Positions 18,134-25,842 are shown, numbered from the stretch's first letter. The stretch: 64,000 nucleotides of DNA from Methylomonas sp. 11b (GCF_000515215.1 NZ_KI911557.1:1757586-1821585); one strand, 5' to 3'. Made by a program: numbers and translations. The notes: a model not told the origin generated them from the sequence alone.

Positions 18134-19680
18134 TAGTACGCACCTTTGCGGTCAATTTTGAAATCGTCGTTGTCGCGGGAATAGCGTTCGTTTTTGGTGG
18201 GGACAGGGATGTACTCAATCACTTGCGCATTTTGCAGGCTGGCGAAATACGCCAGAGCTTTAGAAATAGCACTGTCGCCGTGGCGTTGGTTGCTACCGGT
18301 CTCAGTTTTAGCCTTAGGCAGCTTGATAATGCCGTTGATGACTTGCAAGGCTCGCAAGTCGTTAAGCTGGTCGGCATCGGCGGGCAGGGTTAGCTTGCCA
18401 TCTTCCAAAGCCGCCTTAAATTTCGGCATATTCTCCAGATACCAGGCATCTGATAGCTTTATCTCGGAAATCCGTCCCGATCCATAGCGATGGCGCGCCA
18501 CTTCCGCCAAATACATGCCGTTGCCGCCAGCATCCAACGCGCCGCCGATCAGGCGCGGCAAGCGGTCCACGATGTAAAACAAAATCTGTTCTTGCTGTTT
18601 GAACGGAATATTGCGCAGTTCCACGCTAAAAGGGATGGTCCGGTTCAGGTTCTGCTCGATTGCCATTGGATCGATGACGGTTAAATCGCCCAAGCGGCCA
18701 AAGTCCTCACCAAAAGCATGTTGATTTTTGGGGTCTAATTTGAGGAGCAACGGCAACAAGTTTTCATCACACCAATCCTTAATCTCGGCAATGCGTAGAT
18801 GCTCAGGCCATTCATTAAAGCTGGCATCCTTCGCCAGGCGAATCACCGGATACGCCTTATCCATCCGCGCCTCGATCAACACCCGGCTAAGCGCCGAGCC
18901 GCCGGACTGGCTAGGCACACAAAAATACTCTTCGTCCGCCGCTTCCTTGCTGGGGGCATTGTCTATGGTCTTTTGCCGCCAGGCGGCTTCGGCTTCCGGG
19001 CTCCATTTTTGGCCGGTCACATAGCAAATGCGCTTGAATACGCCGTCGGCCAGCGCATCGTCCAGGGTGATGCGGTGCACGCTGTAGGGCTTTCGGCCTG
19101 CGCGGGCATCTTGCACATATTGGTTGTACTCATTATCGACGCCGTTATGCGTGCTGATGATGCGCACCCGAGCACCCCACATTGTTAACGCCATGGCGGC
19201 TTTTAACAATTCGTGCAGCGAATCATGAAATGCGGCCTCATCGATCACGACATCGCCCTGCATACCCCGTAAGTTGGAGGGCCGCGAGCTGAGGGCGGTA
19301 ATTTTGAAGCCGGAATTAGGAAAGCGGATGGTGTACGACAAAATATCCTTGTTGCCGTCTTCGTCTTTAAAAATGGCTTCCGACACGGCGCCGGCCAGCT
19401 GATTGAAGGCTTTGGCAAACAAAGACGCGGCTGCGATATATTCCAGGGCCATTTCCTGCCGAGATCCGACATAGAACACGTTGCGACCGCCGCGACGTTT
19501 AGGCTTAGAAGCAGTAATAACGTTGCTTGCTGCCTCGGCCCAGGTAAGACCAGTACGACGGGACTTTTCAGCAATCTTCACCTCGCTTTCGTCTTCAAAC
19601 CAGCGCGCTTGATAGCCCAGCAAAACGGGTTCGTTTTCTGGGAAATAATCGGCGGTTTGTAATTGCTCGATATCGGCCAT
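18133..19680 (-). CDS. terminase large subunit (Mu gp28 type)
   Basis: 515 residues. The ATPase part has a Walker-A-like SRRTGLTWAEAA near the N-terminus and Walker B in GDVVIDEAAFHDSLHELLKA. The C-terminal nuclease part has the acidic motifs HAFGEDFGRLGDLTVID and IGGALDAGGNGMYLAEVARH. It packages DNA by a headful mechanism in transposable phages. Start directly abuts the small-subunit stop codon (TAAATGG). Confidence 0.92.
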   Translation of the reverse strand: MADIEQLQTADYFPENEPVLLGYQARWFEDESEVKIAEKSRRTGLTWAEAASNVITASKPKRRGGRNVFYVGSRQEMALEYIAAASLFAKAFNQLAGAVSEAIFKDEDGNKDILSYTIRFPNSGFKITALSSRPSNLRGMQGDVVIDEAAFHDSLHELLKAAMALTMWGARVRIISTHNGVDNEYNQYVQDARAGRKPYSVHRITLDDALADGVFKRICYVTGQKWSPEAEAAWRQKTIDNAPSKEAADEEYFCVPSQSGGSALSRVLIEARMDKAYPVIRLAKDASFNEWPEHLRIAEIKDWCDENLLPLLLKLDPKNQHAFGEDFGRLGDLTVIDPMAIEQNLNRTIPFSVELRNIPFKQQEQILFYIVDRLPRLIGGALDAGGNGMYLAEVARHRYGSGRISEIKLSDAWYLENMPKFKAALEDGKLTLPADADQLNDLRALQVINGIIKLPKAKTETGSNQRHGDSAISKALAYFASLQNAQVIEYIPVPTKNERYSRDNDDFKIDRKGAY

Positions 19681-20223
19681 TTATTTACCGATCAGGATGC
19701 GCTTAATCGAGGCTTCCAGCTCTTCGCTGATACCATCGTTTTTCAATTGTTCGGTCAGATCCTTGGCGGCTTCCTCGCGGGCCTGCTTGCGAATCAACGC
19801 ATCGCGCGCTTCGTTCTTGCTCGCCGCGCTTTCCAGCTTCTCGATTGCGATCGCTAATTCCTTGATCGCGCCCGGGTGGGCCGGTTCTTCGTCTTCGGCC
19901 ATGTGCATGGCGGTATCGAAAGCCAGGTTGCGTACGACCTCGTTCAACAGTTTGCCGGTTTGGCCTTGCGGCTCGTTGCCTAGTTTGCCTATCCACATGT
20001 CAGCAATGGCGCGGGATTGCGTCAGCTTGGCGCCGATCTTGTCCATCTTCACCGCATAGCGATTCACCGCGCTTTTGCTGACCGGTTCCGCGCCTTGCTC
20101 GGACAAAATAGCGTTGATGCGCTGGGTTGCGTCCATTTGCGTGATGCGTGGATCGCGCAGCAAGGCTTGCAGCTTCTCAAGGATGTCGGCGGGCAGGGTT
20201 TCGATGGTGGATGCTTTAGCCAT
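19681..20223 (-). CDS. terminase small subunit (DUF3486, Mu gp27 type)
   Basis: 180 residues. The N-terminal HTH region (LPADILEKLQALLRDPRITQ, then SKSAVNRYAVKMDKIGAKL) is the DUF3486 signature. The rest is a long charged helix suited to oligomerisation. Recognises phage DNA for packaging. The start overlaps the stop of the 25-residue gene upstream (TAATG). Confidence 0.88.
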   Translation of the reverse strand: MAKASTIETLPADILEKLQALLRDPRITQMDATQRINAILSEQGAEPVSKSAVNRYAVKMDKIGAKLTQSRAIADMWIGKLGNEPQGQTGKLLNEVVRNLAFDTAMHMAEDEEPAHPGAIKELAIAIEKLESAASKNEARDALIRKQAREEAAKDLTEQLKNDGISEELEASIKRILIGK

Positions 20224-20300
20224 TATTTAAATGTAAATAGACAAACAAGAAACATCACCGGCCACGCACAAAGAATGGTGACCGCAATAAAATCAAACAT
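20223..20300 (-). CDS. 25-residue membrane peptide
   Basis: MFDFIAVTILCAWPVMFLVC and five more residues: a single membrane helix. Its ATG lies inside the preceding gene's end (AATGTTTGA) and its TAA overlaps the terminase small-subunit ATG, so translation should be coupled on both sides. No family recognised; the coupling is the main evidence that it is real. Confidence 0.5.
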   Translation of the reverse strand: MFDFIAVTILCAWPVMFLVCLFTFK

Positions 20301-20448
20301 TGCGCCGGCCTCGGATAAACAACCTAATCAAAAATTCACGGTTGGTTTTCATGATGTTTGGATAGCCGTCAAAATATTCATCGACGACAAAATCCAAGAC
20401 TGCGCATATGGCACCGGAGCCAATGGACAGAATTAACAGCTGAATCAC
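20293..20448 (-). CDS. 51-residue membrane protein with GTG start
   Basis: Start GTG at 20448 overlaps the TGA of the upstream gene (GTGA). The first 22 residues (start, then IQLLILSIGSGAICAVLDFV) form one membrane helix; the remainder is basic (TNREFLIRLFIRGRRNV). Together with the 25-residue peptide it makes a pair of small membrane proteins between the gp26-like and terminase genes. A role in lysis is possible but not shown. Confidence 0.5.
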   Translation of the reverse strand: MIQLLILSIGSGAICAVLDFVVDEYFDGYPNIMKTNREFLIRLFIRGRRNV

Positions 20449-20732
20449 GCCGGCCTCGACCGCGCAATGCCAGGAACAACTGATAATCCGAGAGCAACAT
20501 CTACTCCTTCGCTCCGCAGCAACGCGACCGTACAACCCGGCAATGGAGTAGTGGCAACCAAGTCGAGCCGCTCTAGCCAGGCTAAATCGTTGCGAACAAC
20601 TGCCAAGCTAACGCCATGATTTTGCCCGATCAGCAATTTATGCAGTATGTCGTCGTTGATGCTGTAATCTGGATCTTTCTCTAATATCTGTAAAATCGCC
20701 AGGCGGCGAGCTTCGGTGGTTGCGTCAGCCAT
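20445..20732 (-). CDS. phage winged-helix protein (Mu gp26 position)
   Basis: 95 residues: ARRLAILQILEKDPDYSIND, then LAVVRNDLAWLERLDLVATT. This is a winged-helix pattern found in small proteins encoded next to the terminase genes of Mu-like phages (often VpaChn25_0724 family). Its ATG overlaps the end of the DUF2730 gene by 8 bases. Confidence 0.7.
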   Translation of the reverse strand: MADATTEARRLAILQILEKDPDYSINDDILHKLLIGQNHGVSLAVVRNDLAWLERLDLVATTPLPGCTVALLRSEGVDVALGLSVVPGIARSRPA

Positions 20733-21129
20733 GAGACTGCCCCTTATTCAGTTGTTTTAACTCGCCCAGCACTTGCCCCAATAGCAATTGGCTCTGCTGG
20801 GATGATGTTGCAATATCGTCTATCCGCTCGTGGATGCGGACGATCTCGTTCCGGGCTATCTCGCGCTCCCGGTCAAATTGTTCGCGGGTGGGGATGGCTT
20901 TTACTTCGCCTTCCAGCCGCGCCATGCGCTCGGATTTAGCGCTGATTTCCTTGTCTACGTCGCTAAAGCGGTTGTTTACATCGCTAAATCGGCTATTGAC
21001 GTGGGTTTGCAGATCAGTAATCGATTTAACCGTGGCCCGCTGGTTACGATCCGCCCGCACATACACAAACACGGCAATGCTGCCCAGAAAGCTCAAAATG
21101 CTGAGTCCCAGCTTGATCCATTCGATCAT
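20725..21129 (-). CDS. DUF2730 family phage protein (Mu gp25 type)
   Basis: 134 residues from the ATG at 21129, which overlaps the stop of the zinc-finger gene (ATGA). An N-terminal membrane helix (KLGLSILSFLGSIAVFVYVR) is followed by a long coiled coil with short repeats (HVNSRFSDVNNRFSDVDKEI). DUF2730 proteins always sit just ahead of gp26/gp27 in Mu-like phages; their function is unknown. Confidence 0.8.
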   Translation of the reverse strand: MIEWIKLGLSILSFLGSIAVFVYVRADRNQRATVKSITDLQTHVNSRFSDVNNRFSDVDKEISAKSERMARLEGEVKAIPTREQFDREREIARNEIVRIHERIDDIATSSQQSQLLLGQVLGELKQLNKGQSHG

Positions 21130-21389
21130 CGGTGGCTCCTGTCTTTCAATTCCGCTTCCCTTGCGCAATCGACGCATGTTCTAACGCCCGGCAAAGCCTG
21201 TCGGCGTAACTCCGGGATCTCGGCGCCGCATTCGTCGCACCACTCCGCCGACACCGCATCCGGATCAATCGCATGTGCTTGTCGGTGCTGCAACAATGCC
21301 AGGTCAGTCGTAAACTGCTCGGCGTGCAATCCCTTGTCGTCTTCCGACATGTGTTCGTCTGGGTTTAATAATGTTTCCAGGCCTTTCAT
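21126..21389 (-). CDS. TraR/DksA-type zinc-finger protein
   Basis: 87 residues from the ATG at 21389, preceded by AAAAGGAACCTC. The C-terminal zinc finger is CDECGAEIPELRRQALPGVRTC with the next Cys three residues on (CVDC), matching the TraR/DksA C4 finger. The N-terminal half is a short helical hairpin. TraR-like phage proteins bind RNA polymerase and can mimic ppGpp/DksA effects, so it may adjust host transcription late in infection. Confidence 0.82.
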   Translation of the reverse strand: MKGLETLLNPDEHMSEDDKGLHAEQFTTDLALLQHRQAHAIDPDAVSAEWCDECGAEIPELRRQALPGVRTCVDCAREAELKDRSHR

Positions 21390-21454
21390 GAGGTTCCTTT
21401 TCGAAAAGGGCCGCCGCAACGGCCCTAATGTAGATTGCGTAGCGTTATAGCCGG

Positions 21455-22063
21455 CTAATCTGCCGCTCCGGTTGCGCCATCGCCGTCAAACGTTGCCTCC
21501 GCGCTGCCAGTCTCAGACGCGGCATTGACCGCTACCACCTCCTCAGTAGCGCCGCCACCCTCACCGGTTACCGCAGCAGTGCGCGGCTGCACGTCCAAAA
21601 TCATTAGGTCAAAATGATCGGCTTCGTTCGCCTGGTCATAGATCAGGAATTCGTATTCCTGGTAGATCTGCCGCTCAGCGTCGGATAAATCCGCATCGGC
21701 AGAGACCACCAGCTTGGCCTGGCCTGCGCCGACAAACTCGACTTTGAATAAGCCGTCTTCAGTCGGGGTGACTTTCAGCACGTTATCATCGGTAGAGATC
21801 ACGGAAATAGCGCCGTCCACCGCCGCCTGTACGCCGGATGGCGTCAAGCCCACCAGCGAAATAACGATATAAGCCGTCAATAAACTAAATTTCTTCATTG
21901 TGTTTGGGTCCAAAGGGATGATGTAACCCGCTGGGTGCTGGAGTTTTGCCAACACCTGTACGGGGTGATTTCTCCGGGCGCGCCGTTGTAACTGCACATC
22001 CAGAAAAAACAGACACACCACGGCAATCACCGTGGCATTAAAAATAGAGATCAGCGTTTGCAT
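21455..22063 (-). CDS. phage protein with membrane/export signals, unknown
   Basis: 202 residues from the first ATG, or 147 from an internal ATG at 21898. The first 22 residues are a membrane helix; residues 56-81 (MKKFSLLTAYIVISLVGLTP and beyond, ending VQA) read as a normal signal peptide. So the upper ATG may instead belong to a short membrane protein whose frame continues. The C-terminal part is acidic and Ala/Gly rich (EGGGATEEVVAVNAAS). No family recognised. It sits at the Mu lysis-gene position. Confidence 0.45.
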   Translation of the reverse strand: MQTLISIFNATVIAVVCLFFLDVQLQRRARRNHPVQVLAKLQHPAGYIIPLDPNTMKKFSLLTAYIVISLVGLTPSGVQAAVDGAISVISTDDNVLKVTPTEDGLFKVEFVGAGQAKLVVSADADLSDAERQIYQEYEFLIYDQANEADHFDLMILDVQPRTAAVTGEGGGATEEVVAVNAASETGSAEATFDGDGATGAAD

Positions 22064-22067
22064 CGGC

Positions 22068-22233
22068 CTACCCAGCCGCCAAGCGCTTAAATTTGCGGTC
22101 TATGCCCACATAGCCCATGCCGTTGGTGACAATCATCACGGCGCTGTCTACGTCGAACATGCCCAATGCCAGGCCCCGCCACACCGACGATGATTGCGCC
22201 CCAGCCGGCGGTTTTGGTTACCCAGCTTTTCAT
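22068..22233 (-). pseudogene. small membrane protein gene broken by a frameshift
   Basis: From the ATG at 22233 (overlapping the upstream stop, ATGA) the frame reads MKSWVTKTAGWGAIIVGVAG and then loses sense after GGGGCCTGG (about 22178-22186). Dropping one C there restores LALGMFDVDSAVMIVTNGMG and an ending ...IDRKFKRLAAG with a TAG at 22068. The restored protein is 54 residues with one membrane helix, holin-sized. Either a real 1-bp insertion or a sequencing error. Confidence 0.55.
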
Positions 22234-22478
22234 CGTGCCAACCTCGCTAACTGCAATACGCGGCGGTGAGACAAGCCGCTATTGATGACGGACAGCCATG
22301 CGTCGCTATACGCCTCGTCGGCATTCGCCACGTCGTCCAACGCAGCATCAAGCTGTTTTTGGTAATAACACACATCATTCTTGGCGACTTTTAGCCGATG
22401 CATGACGCCGTTAAATTGCGACCGGGCAAAAGTCGCCTTAATGCCCGCTTGTGCCAATTGGTTTATCAATGCCTGCAT
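22230..22478 (-). CDS. small helical phage protein, first gene of leftward late operon
   Basis: 82 residues from the ATG at 22478, preceded by GGAGCTGCT. The protein is largely helical (MQALINQLAQAGIKATFARS, then a charged coil with VAKNDVCYYQKQLDAALDDV). No family recognised. A GTG further up (22529) would extend the frame through the terminator hairpin at 22488-22509 and is less likely. Confidence 0.5.
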   Translation of the reverse strand: MQALINQLAQAGIKATFARSQFNGVMHRLKVAKNDVCYYQKQLDAALDDVANADEAYSDAWLSVINSGLSHRRVLQLARLAR

Positions 22479-22487
22479 AGCAGCTCC

Positions 22488-22509
22488 AAAAAAGCCCCGT
22501 CGCCGGGGC
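22488..22509 (-). terminator. intrinsic terminator in the leader of the leftward late operon
   Basis: On the minus strand GCCCCG (22509-22504), loop GCGA, CGGGGC (22499-22494), then six T residues (22493-22488). It lies about 40 nt after the predicted leftward transcription start and 10 nt before the first gene, a position suited to attenuation or antitermination. Confidence 0.65.
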
Positions 22510-22553
22510 AGGATAGGAAGTAACAACACACCGCTTTCGGCCAGTGCGGGGAC

Positions 22554-22625
22554 AGTATGCCTAACGCCAAACCCGCCCAGACTTAAACCGCTTTAATTCG
22601 ACTGAGCGCCTAATCAACTGACAAT
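22554..22625. promoter_or_regulatory. bidirectional late promoter with activator dyad
   Basis: A dyad TTAAACCGCTTTAA (within 22582-22597) has, 22 nt away on each side, a -10-like hexamer: GACAAT (22620-22625) rightward and CATACT (22559-22554) leftward. The same dyad and the same 22-nt spacing occur at 36151 and 41245. The rightward start codon at 22632 is 6 nt after its hexamer. It should drive the unknown rightward operon and the leftward packaging operon together, probably by Mor. Confidence 0.75.
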
Positions 22626-22631
22626 GCGCCC

Positions 22632-23240
22632 ATGCAAAAACGTGATTTCATTCAGCAAGCCGTGTTGACCTTCCTGCCGCAAACCCGCCACGCCGAGACC
22701 GGCAAGTGCGATGTAGACCTGGCGATTGCCATGTCTGAAAAGCTATGGGACAAGTTGACGTCGCGCGGTTACGGGGAGAGCAAGCCCAGCGGCCAGCGTG
22801 AAATTCTCAAGGCCTATGACCAGCTGGCGAAGACGCCGACCATGAAAGCCGCGTTCGACTTGTTCTGGGCCGCGTTTGATTACAAGCAAGGCCGGGATCG
22901 GGCCGCGGCCCGTTGGCTACAGATGGGGTTTATCGAAAAAGCCGAAGTCGATCAGATCATCCAGGCGGCCAAGCGCGAAGCCGCTGCCCGCAAAAACCTG
23001 CCGGAAGGCCGTGTGGCAAAAATGGCCGAGGGATGGTTGACGGAAAGGCGTTGGCTAGACAGCGTCGCCACCAGCACCGACACCGCCGCCAAGCAACAAA
23101 ACCAACGCGAACAGCAATTACGCCAGATCAATCAGGATCTCGCCCACGCCAAACGCATGGCCGACGACACCGGCGACGACTATTGGCACAACGAAGCGCA
23201 CAAATTAACCGAGCAGCTACGGACCTTACGAAATGACTGA
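22632..23240 (+). CDS. phage protein of unknown function, first gene of rightward operon
   Basis: 202 residues. No ribosome binding site precedes the ATG; the predicted transcript would start at or next to it (leaderless). The protein is mostly helical, with a Lys/Arg-rich middle (AAKREAAARKNLPEGRVAKM), a GWLTERRWLDS motif near residue 135 of the kind seen in replication-type phage proteins, and a Gln/Arg coiled C-terminus. No confident family. Confidence 0.55.
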   Translation: MQKRDFIQQAVLTFLPQTRHAETGKCDVDLAIAMSEKLWDKLTSRGYGESKPSGQREILKAYDQLAKTPTMKAAFDLFWAAFDYKQGRDRAAARWLQMGFIEKAEVDQIIQAAKREAAARKNLPEGRVAKMAEGWLTERRWLDSVATSTDTAAKQQNQREQQLRQINQDLAHAKRMADDTGDDYWHNEAHKLTEQLRTLRND

Positions 23241-23574
23241 GATTTACGTGGAATATGCCGAGACCACCGGGCGGCTTAAGCTGTACGACACCCCGGACGG
23301 CTACGAAAAGCGCAAAGAATATCAGGCAGTGATGCAAGTACTATGGATTAGCAGCACCATGGTGCTGCTGCAAGACGCCAAGGGCGAGCTAAGCAAACGT
23401 GCGCTGCTGAAAATCTCCCAAAAACTTTACGACAAAGGCATAGAGCGAGTGCAGATCGTCCGCGCCAAAGGTCGCCGCATGTCATGGGGCGAAATCATTG
23501 AAAGCAATGACCAAGAAGATGTCTACCTGGTCAACCTGCTGGAAATGCGCCACAGGGGGCTGATAAATGCCTGA
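23233..23574 (+). CDS. phage protein, unknown
   Basis: 113 residues overlapping the previous gene by 8 bases. It is a compact mixed alpha/beta sequence (MTEIYVEYAETTGRLKLYDT, later YDKGIERVQIVRAKGRRMSW). No family recognised. Part of the rightward operon under the bidirectional promoter. Confidence 0.55.
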   Translation: MTEIYVEYAETTGRLKLYDTPDGYEKRKEYQAVMQVLWISSTMVLLQDAKGELSKRALLKISQKLYDKGIERVQIVRAKGRRMSWGEIIESNDQEDVYLVNLLEMRHRGLINA

Positions 23575-23749
23575 TTGGCAAGCCCGCGCCGAGCGCACCT
23601 ATCAGGCCATCAAAGCCTATTACGAACAGCGTGGCGGCACCAAATGGCACGAAGTCACTGCCGATCCGCGCCTATTCAACCGGGTATGGCGCAACATGCT
23701 GCGCCTGCCTAAAGACGACATGCCGCCGCCGGCGGCGTACAGGCAATGA
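23567..23749 (+). CDS. 60-residue phage protein, unknown
   Basis: Overlaps both neighbours by a few bases (ATG at 23567; its TGA at 23747 overlaps the next ATG). Basic and aromatic (RAERTYQAIKAYYEQRGGTK), no membrane segment. No family recognised; the overlaps support it as a translated gene. Confidence 0.5.
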   Translation: MPDWQARAERTYQAIKAYYEQRGGTKWHEVTADPRLFNRVWRNMLRLPKDDMPPPAAYRQ

Positions 23750-23946
23750 ACAAACGCGGGCCATTGGCAGAACTGCTGCTGTTGCTCTGCGCGGTCGCCG
23801 GCTTTGCGGCGTATTTTTGGGCGCTGACACAGGCCGCTTTTTTGGGGATTGATTATGCATTTCATCGCATTACTACTGGGCCACATGGCAGCTGGCTATT
23901 TTTTATTGATACATCAATTTTTGAAATGGGCGGGCTGGTGTTTTAA
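23746..23946 (+). CDS. small membrane protein, unknown
   Basis: 66 residues with a strong membrane helix (LAELLLLLCAVAGFAAYFWA, residues 7-27) and a second weaker hydrophobic stretch at the C-terminus. The following gene starts inside it in another frame (ATG 23855). It resembles holin-type small proteins only in size and hydropathy. Confidence 0.45.
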   Translation: MNKRGPLAELLLLLCAVAGFAAYFWALTQAAFLGIDYAFHRITTGPHGSWLFFIDTSIFEMGGLVF

Positions 23947-24526
23947 CCGGCGCGAGCCAGTCAAACGCTATGCCCTGCTCACCGTGCGCATCGGGCAATG
24001 GTTGCTATACCTGCCCCTGCATATCCTGTTGGTGGGCCTGCGCTATCCGCTGGCACCGATTGCGGTTAAATATTTCAGTACGCCAAATAAATTGAATCTG
24101 GTCTGGTGGTTACGCTGGATGGAGACGCCCGATAACCCATTGACTGGCGATCCGGGCTGGCAAACCGAGCACATCAAGCCAGGCAGCGACCCGCTCAGCG
24201 ATGAAAACCGCACGGGATGGCTGGAAAGGAACGGCTTTGCGTGGGTTAACTATTTTATTCTCGGCTGTGCCGCTAACGTGGTATGGATAATTTGGCATTA
24301 TGATGAGCAGAATAACCGGTGGTTTTGGGTGCGCCCCGACGGCTATTGGATGTTGCGCACGTTTATTCCGTTTCCGGATGTGGTGATATTCAAAGATGGC
24401 CGGCTATGCTGGACCCCAACCGAGCGTTATTTGAACGTGTATTGGGGCTGGTCGCTGTTTGGTGCGGTTGAGGGGCGGCACAAATTCACCTTCACCACCC
24501 GCATTAAAAGCCAGCGGCCGGCGTAG
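23855..24526 (+). CDS. phage membrane protein with TPDNPL motif
   Basis: 223 residues. I use the ATG at 23855 (GGGGAT upstream); a TTG at 23849 is also possible. Two hydrophobic segments in the first 80 residues are followed by a soluble part containing WWLRWMETPDNPLTGDPGW and a third hydrophobic stretch (VNYFILGCAANVVWIIWHY). Proteins with the TPD-PL-GD-GW motif occur in several phage groups (I think DUF7338) without known function. Confidence 0.55.
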   Translation: MHFIALLLGHMAAGYFLLIHQFLKWAGWCFNRREPVKRYALLTVRIGQWLLYLPLHILLVGLRYPLAPIAVKYFSTPNKLNLVWWLRWMETPDNPLTGDPGWQTEHIKPGSDPLSDENRTGWLERNGFAWVNYFILGCAANVVWIIWHYDEQNNRWFWVRPDGYWMLRTFIPFPDVVIFKDGRLCWTPTERYLNVYWGWSLFGAVEGRHKFTFTTRIKSQRPA

Positions 24527-24528
24527 GT

Positions 24529-24741
24529 ATGGCTAGGTTATGGGTAACGGCATTGCTGTTGCTGGCGGGATGCGCCCATCCGGAGTGCACCAAAACCACC
24601 GTGTGGCAGGTCACCCCGCATAAAGATCCCGTGCATCCAGTGCCGCCGCCCAAGGGCTGGATTTATGATGCTGGCTGGGCAGATTCCGGCGGCTTGATCT
24701 ACACTCAACCCGCCGGGGATAGGGTAATACAAGACCCCTAG
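24529..24741 (+). CDS. small proline-rich lipoprotein (spanin-like candidate)
   Basis: 70 residues. A short hydrophobic N-terminus ends in the lipobox LAGC (Cys15), followed by a Pro-rich mature part (HKDPVHPVPPPKGW). Small outer-membrane lipoproteins rich in Pro are typical of Rz1-like spanins, but no i-spanin gene overlaps it, so this is only a candidate. It is the last gene of the rightward operon. Confidence 0.5.
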   Translation: MARLWVTALLLLAGCAHPECTKTTVWQVTPHKDPVHPVPPPKGWIYDAGWADSGGLIYTQPAGDRVIQDP

Positions 24742-24854
24742 CGGGGAAATAGACCTGGCCGGTGATTGGATCGGCAATGAGTCCCCGGTGTTTAATCACC
24801 CATCAACTAAAATGCATAGGATGTGCCGACGTCAGGAGGCGCATCGGTCGCGAA

Positions 24855-25175
24855 CTAATTTTTTTTAAACCAACTCTTGGCAGGATCGGCATACAAATCG
24901 CCGATAGACACTTCAGCTTCTGGCGCATCCGGGACTGATGGTTTTTCGACTGTCGGCGTTTTTGGCACAACAGGCAAGGGATTAGCCGCTTCTTTATGTG
25001 CTACCACATTACTAGCGTTTAAGGTTTTAAGGATGTCTTGTAAAACCTTAGTTTGCGCATCCTGCCGCTGTTTAATTCCAAATACCGCAAACGGCAGCAA
25101 TGTCCAGAGAATCACCAAGAACACTAAAAACAAAAATCCAAAAATACCAAATGAACCGACGATAGCAGTATCCAT
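24855..25175 (-). CDS. single-pass membrane protein, unknown
   Basis: 106 residues from the ATG at 25175. The N-terminus is a strong membrane helix (FGIFGFLFLVFLVILWTLLP), followed by a cytosolic helical stretch (KQRQDAQTKVLQDILKTLNA) and a Pro-rich, acidic tail. It lies downstream of the secreted nuclease gene in the same direction as the repressor. Confidence 0.55.
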   Translation of the reverse strand: MDTAIVGSFGIFGFLFLVFLVILWTLLPFAVFGIKQRQDAQTKVLQDILKTLNASNVVAHKEAANPLPVVPKTPTVEKPSVPDAPEAEVSIGDLYADPAKSWFKKN

Positions 25176-25216
25176 AATCAACCCTTATTTGACTGACAAA
25201 GATTTATCTTAGCAAA

Positions 25217-25708
25217 TCAACTACAGTACGAATGATCCACATATTGTTTTTTGCCACTCCCGCTCAGGGTGTAGCAGCCGCCGCGCGGGCCTAGATGGTA
25301 ATTGCCGCTACCGCTGGGCGTGCTGGCGGTTCCCGCGCCAGATCCGGCACTGCCGGACGAATGCCGACGGCCTGTAGAATTGCGCCGTTTGGTGATGCCA
25401 GATGATGAACGATGGCCTCTAACATCCATAAACCCGCCGCAATCGGCGCGCTCCCATTTATCCTTGGCCTTGCTGTCTGCCGTGGTTTGCCATTGCATAT
25501 TGGCCGGGGTATCGGGGCCGCCACAAGCTAAGGGCTCGACATGGTCGATAACATAGCCAGGGCACGGGCCTTTCGTGCTGCCGTTGGCAGGGCATGGATT
25601 GGCGTATTTAAACGCGGCTTTAGCAGCATAGCTTCTCTCTTGTCCCGCTTGGGACGATCCGACCGTAGTTGCCAGTAGCAACACGGTCATCACAAAACGC
25701 AGCGTCAT
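25217..25708 (-). CDS. secreted HNH endonuclease-like protein
   Basis: 163 residues with AGGAGG ahead of the ATG. A signal peptide (about residues 1-21) is followed by an HNH-type domain: NPCPANGSTKGPCPGYVIDH, with the catalytic-type DH, then EPLACGGPDTPANMQWQTTA. A Ser/Gly linker leads to a C-terminal GPRGGCYTLSGSGKKQYVDH motif with Cys near the end, seen in other secreted proteins. It probably cuts DNA outside the cytosol. Co-directional with the repressor, it may be expressed in the lysogen. Confidence 0.75.
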   Translation of the reverse strand: MTLRFVMTVLLLATTVGSSQAGQERSYAAKAAFKYANPCPANGSTKGPCPGYVIDHVEPLACGGPDTPANMQWQTTADSKAKDKWERADCGGFMDVRGHRSSSGITKRRNSTGRRHSSGSAGSGAGTASTPSGSGNYHLGPRGGCYTLSGSGKKQYVDHSYCS

Positions 25709-25745
25709 TTAACCTCCTAGGTAATAAAAAAATAAAACGGCTATG

Positions 25746-25793
25746 TCATCACCACTCATGCATGGACGTCATTCCCCGCCCAATCACCGCCAA
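25746..25793 (-). repeat. second copy of the repressor gene 3' end
   Basis: ATCACCACTCATGCATGGACG and the following CCCGCCCAATCACCGCCA are repeated at 26100-26147, where they form the last 14 codons of the repressor (minus strand). Only 3-4 differences are seen over about 45 bp. This copy is separated from the repressor by the F-gene fragment. Confidence 0.75.
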
Positions 25794-25842
25794 TCCGCGT
25801 GGGCACATAAACCGTGTCCACCCTATAGGACTTATTGCGGCA

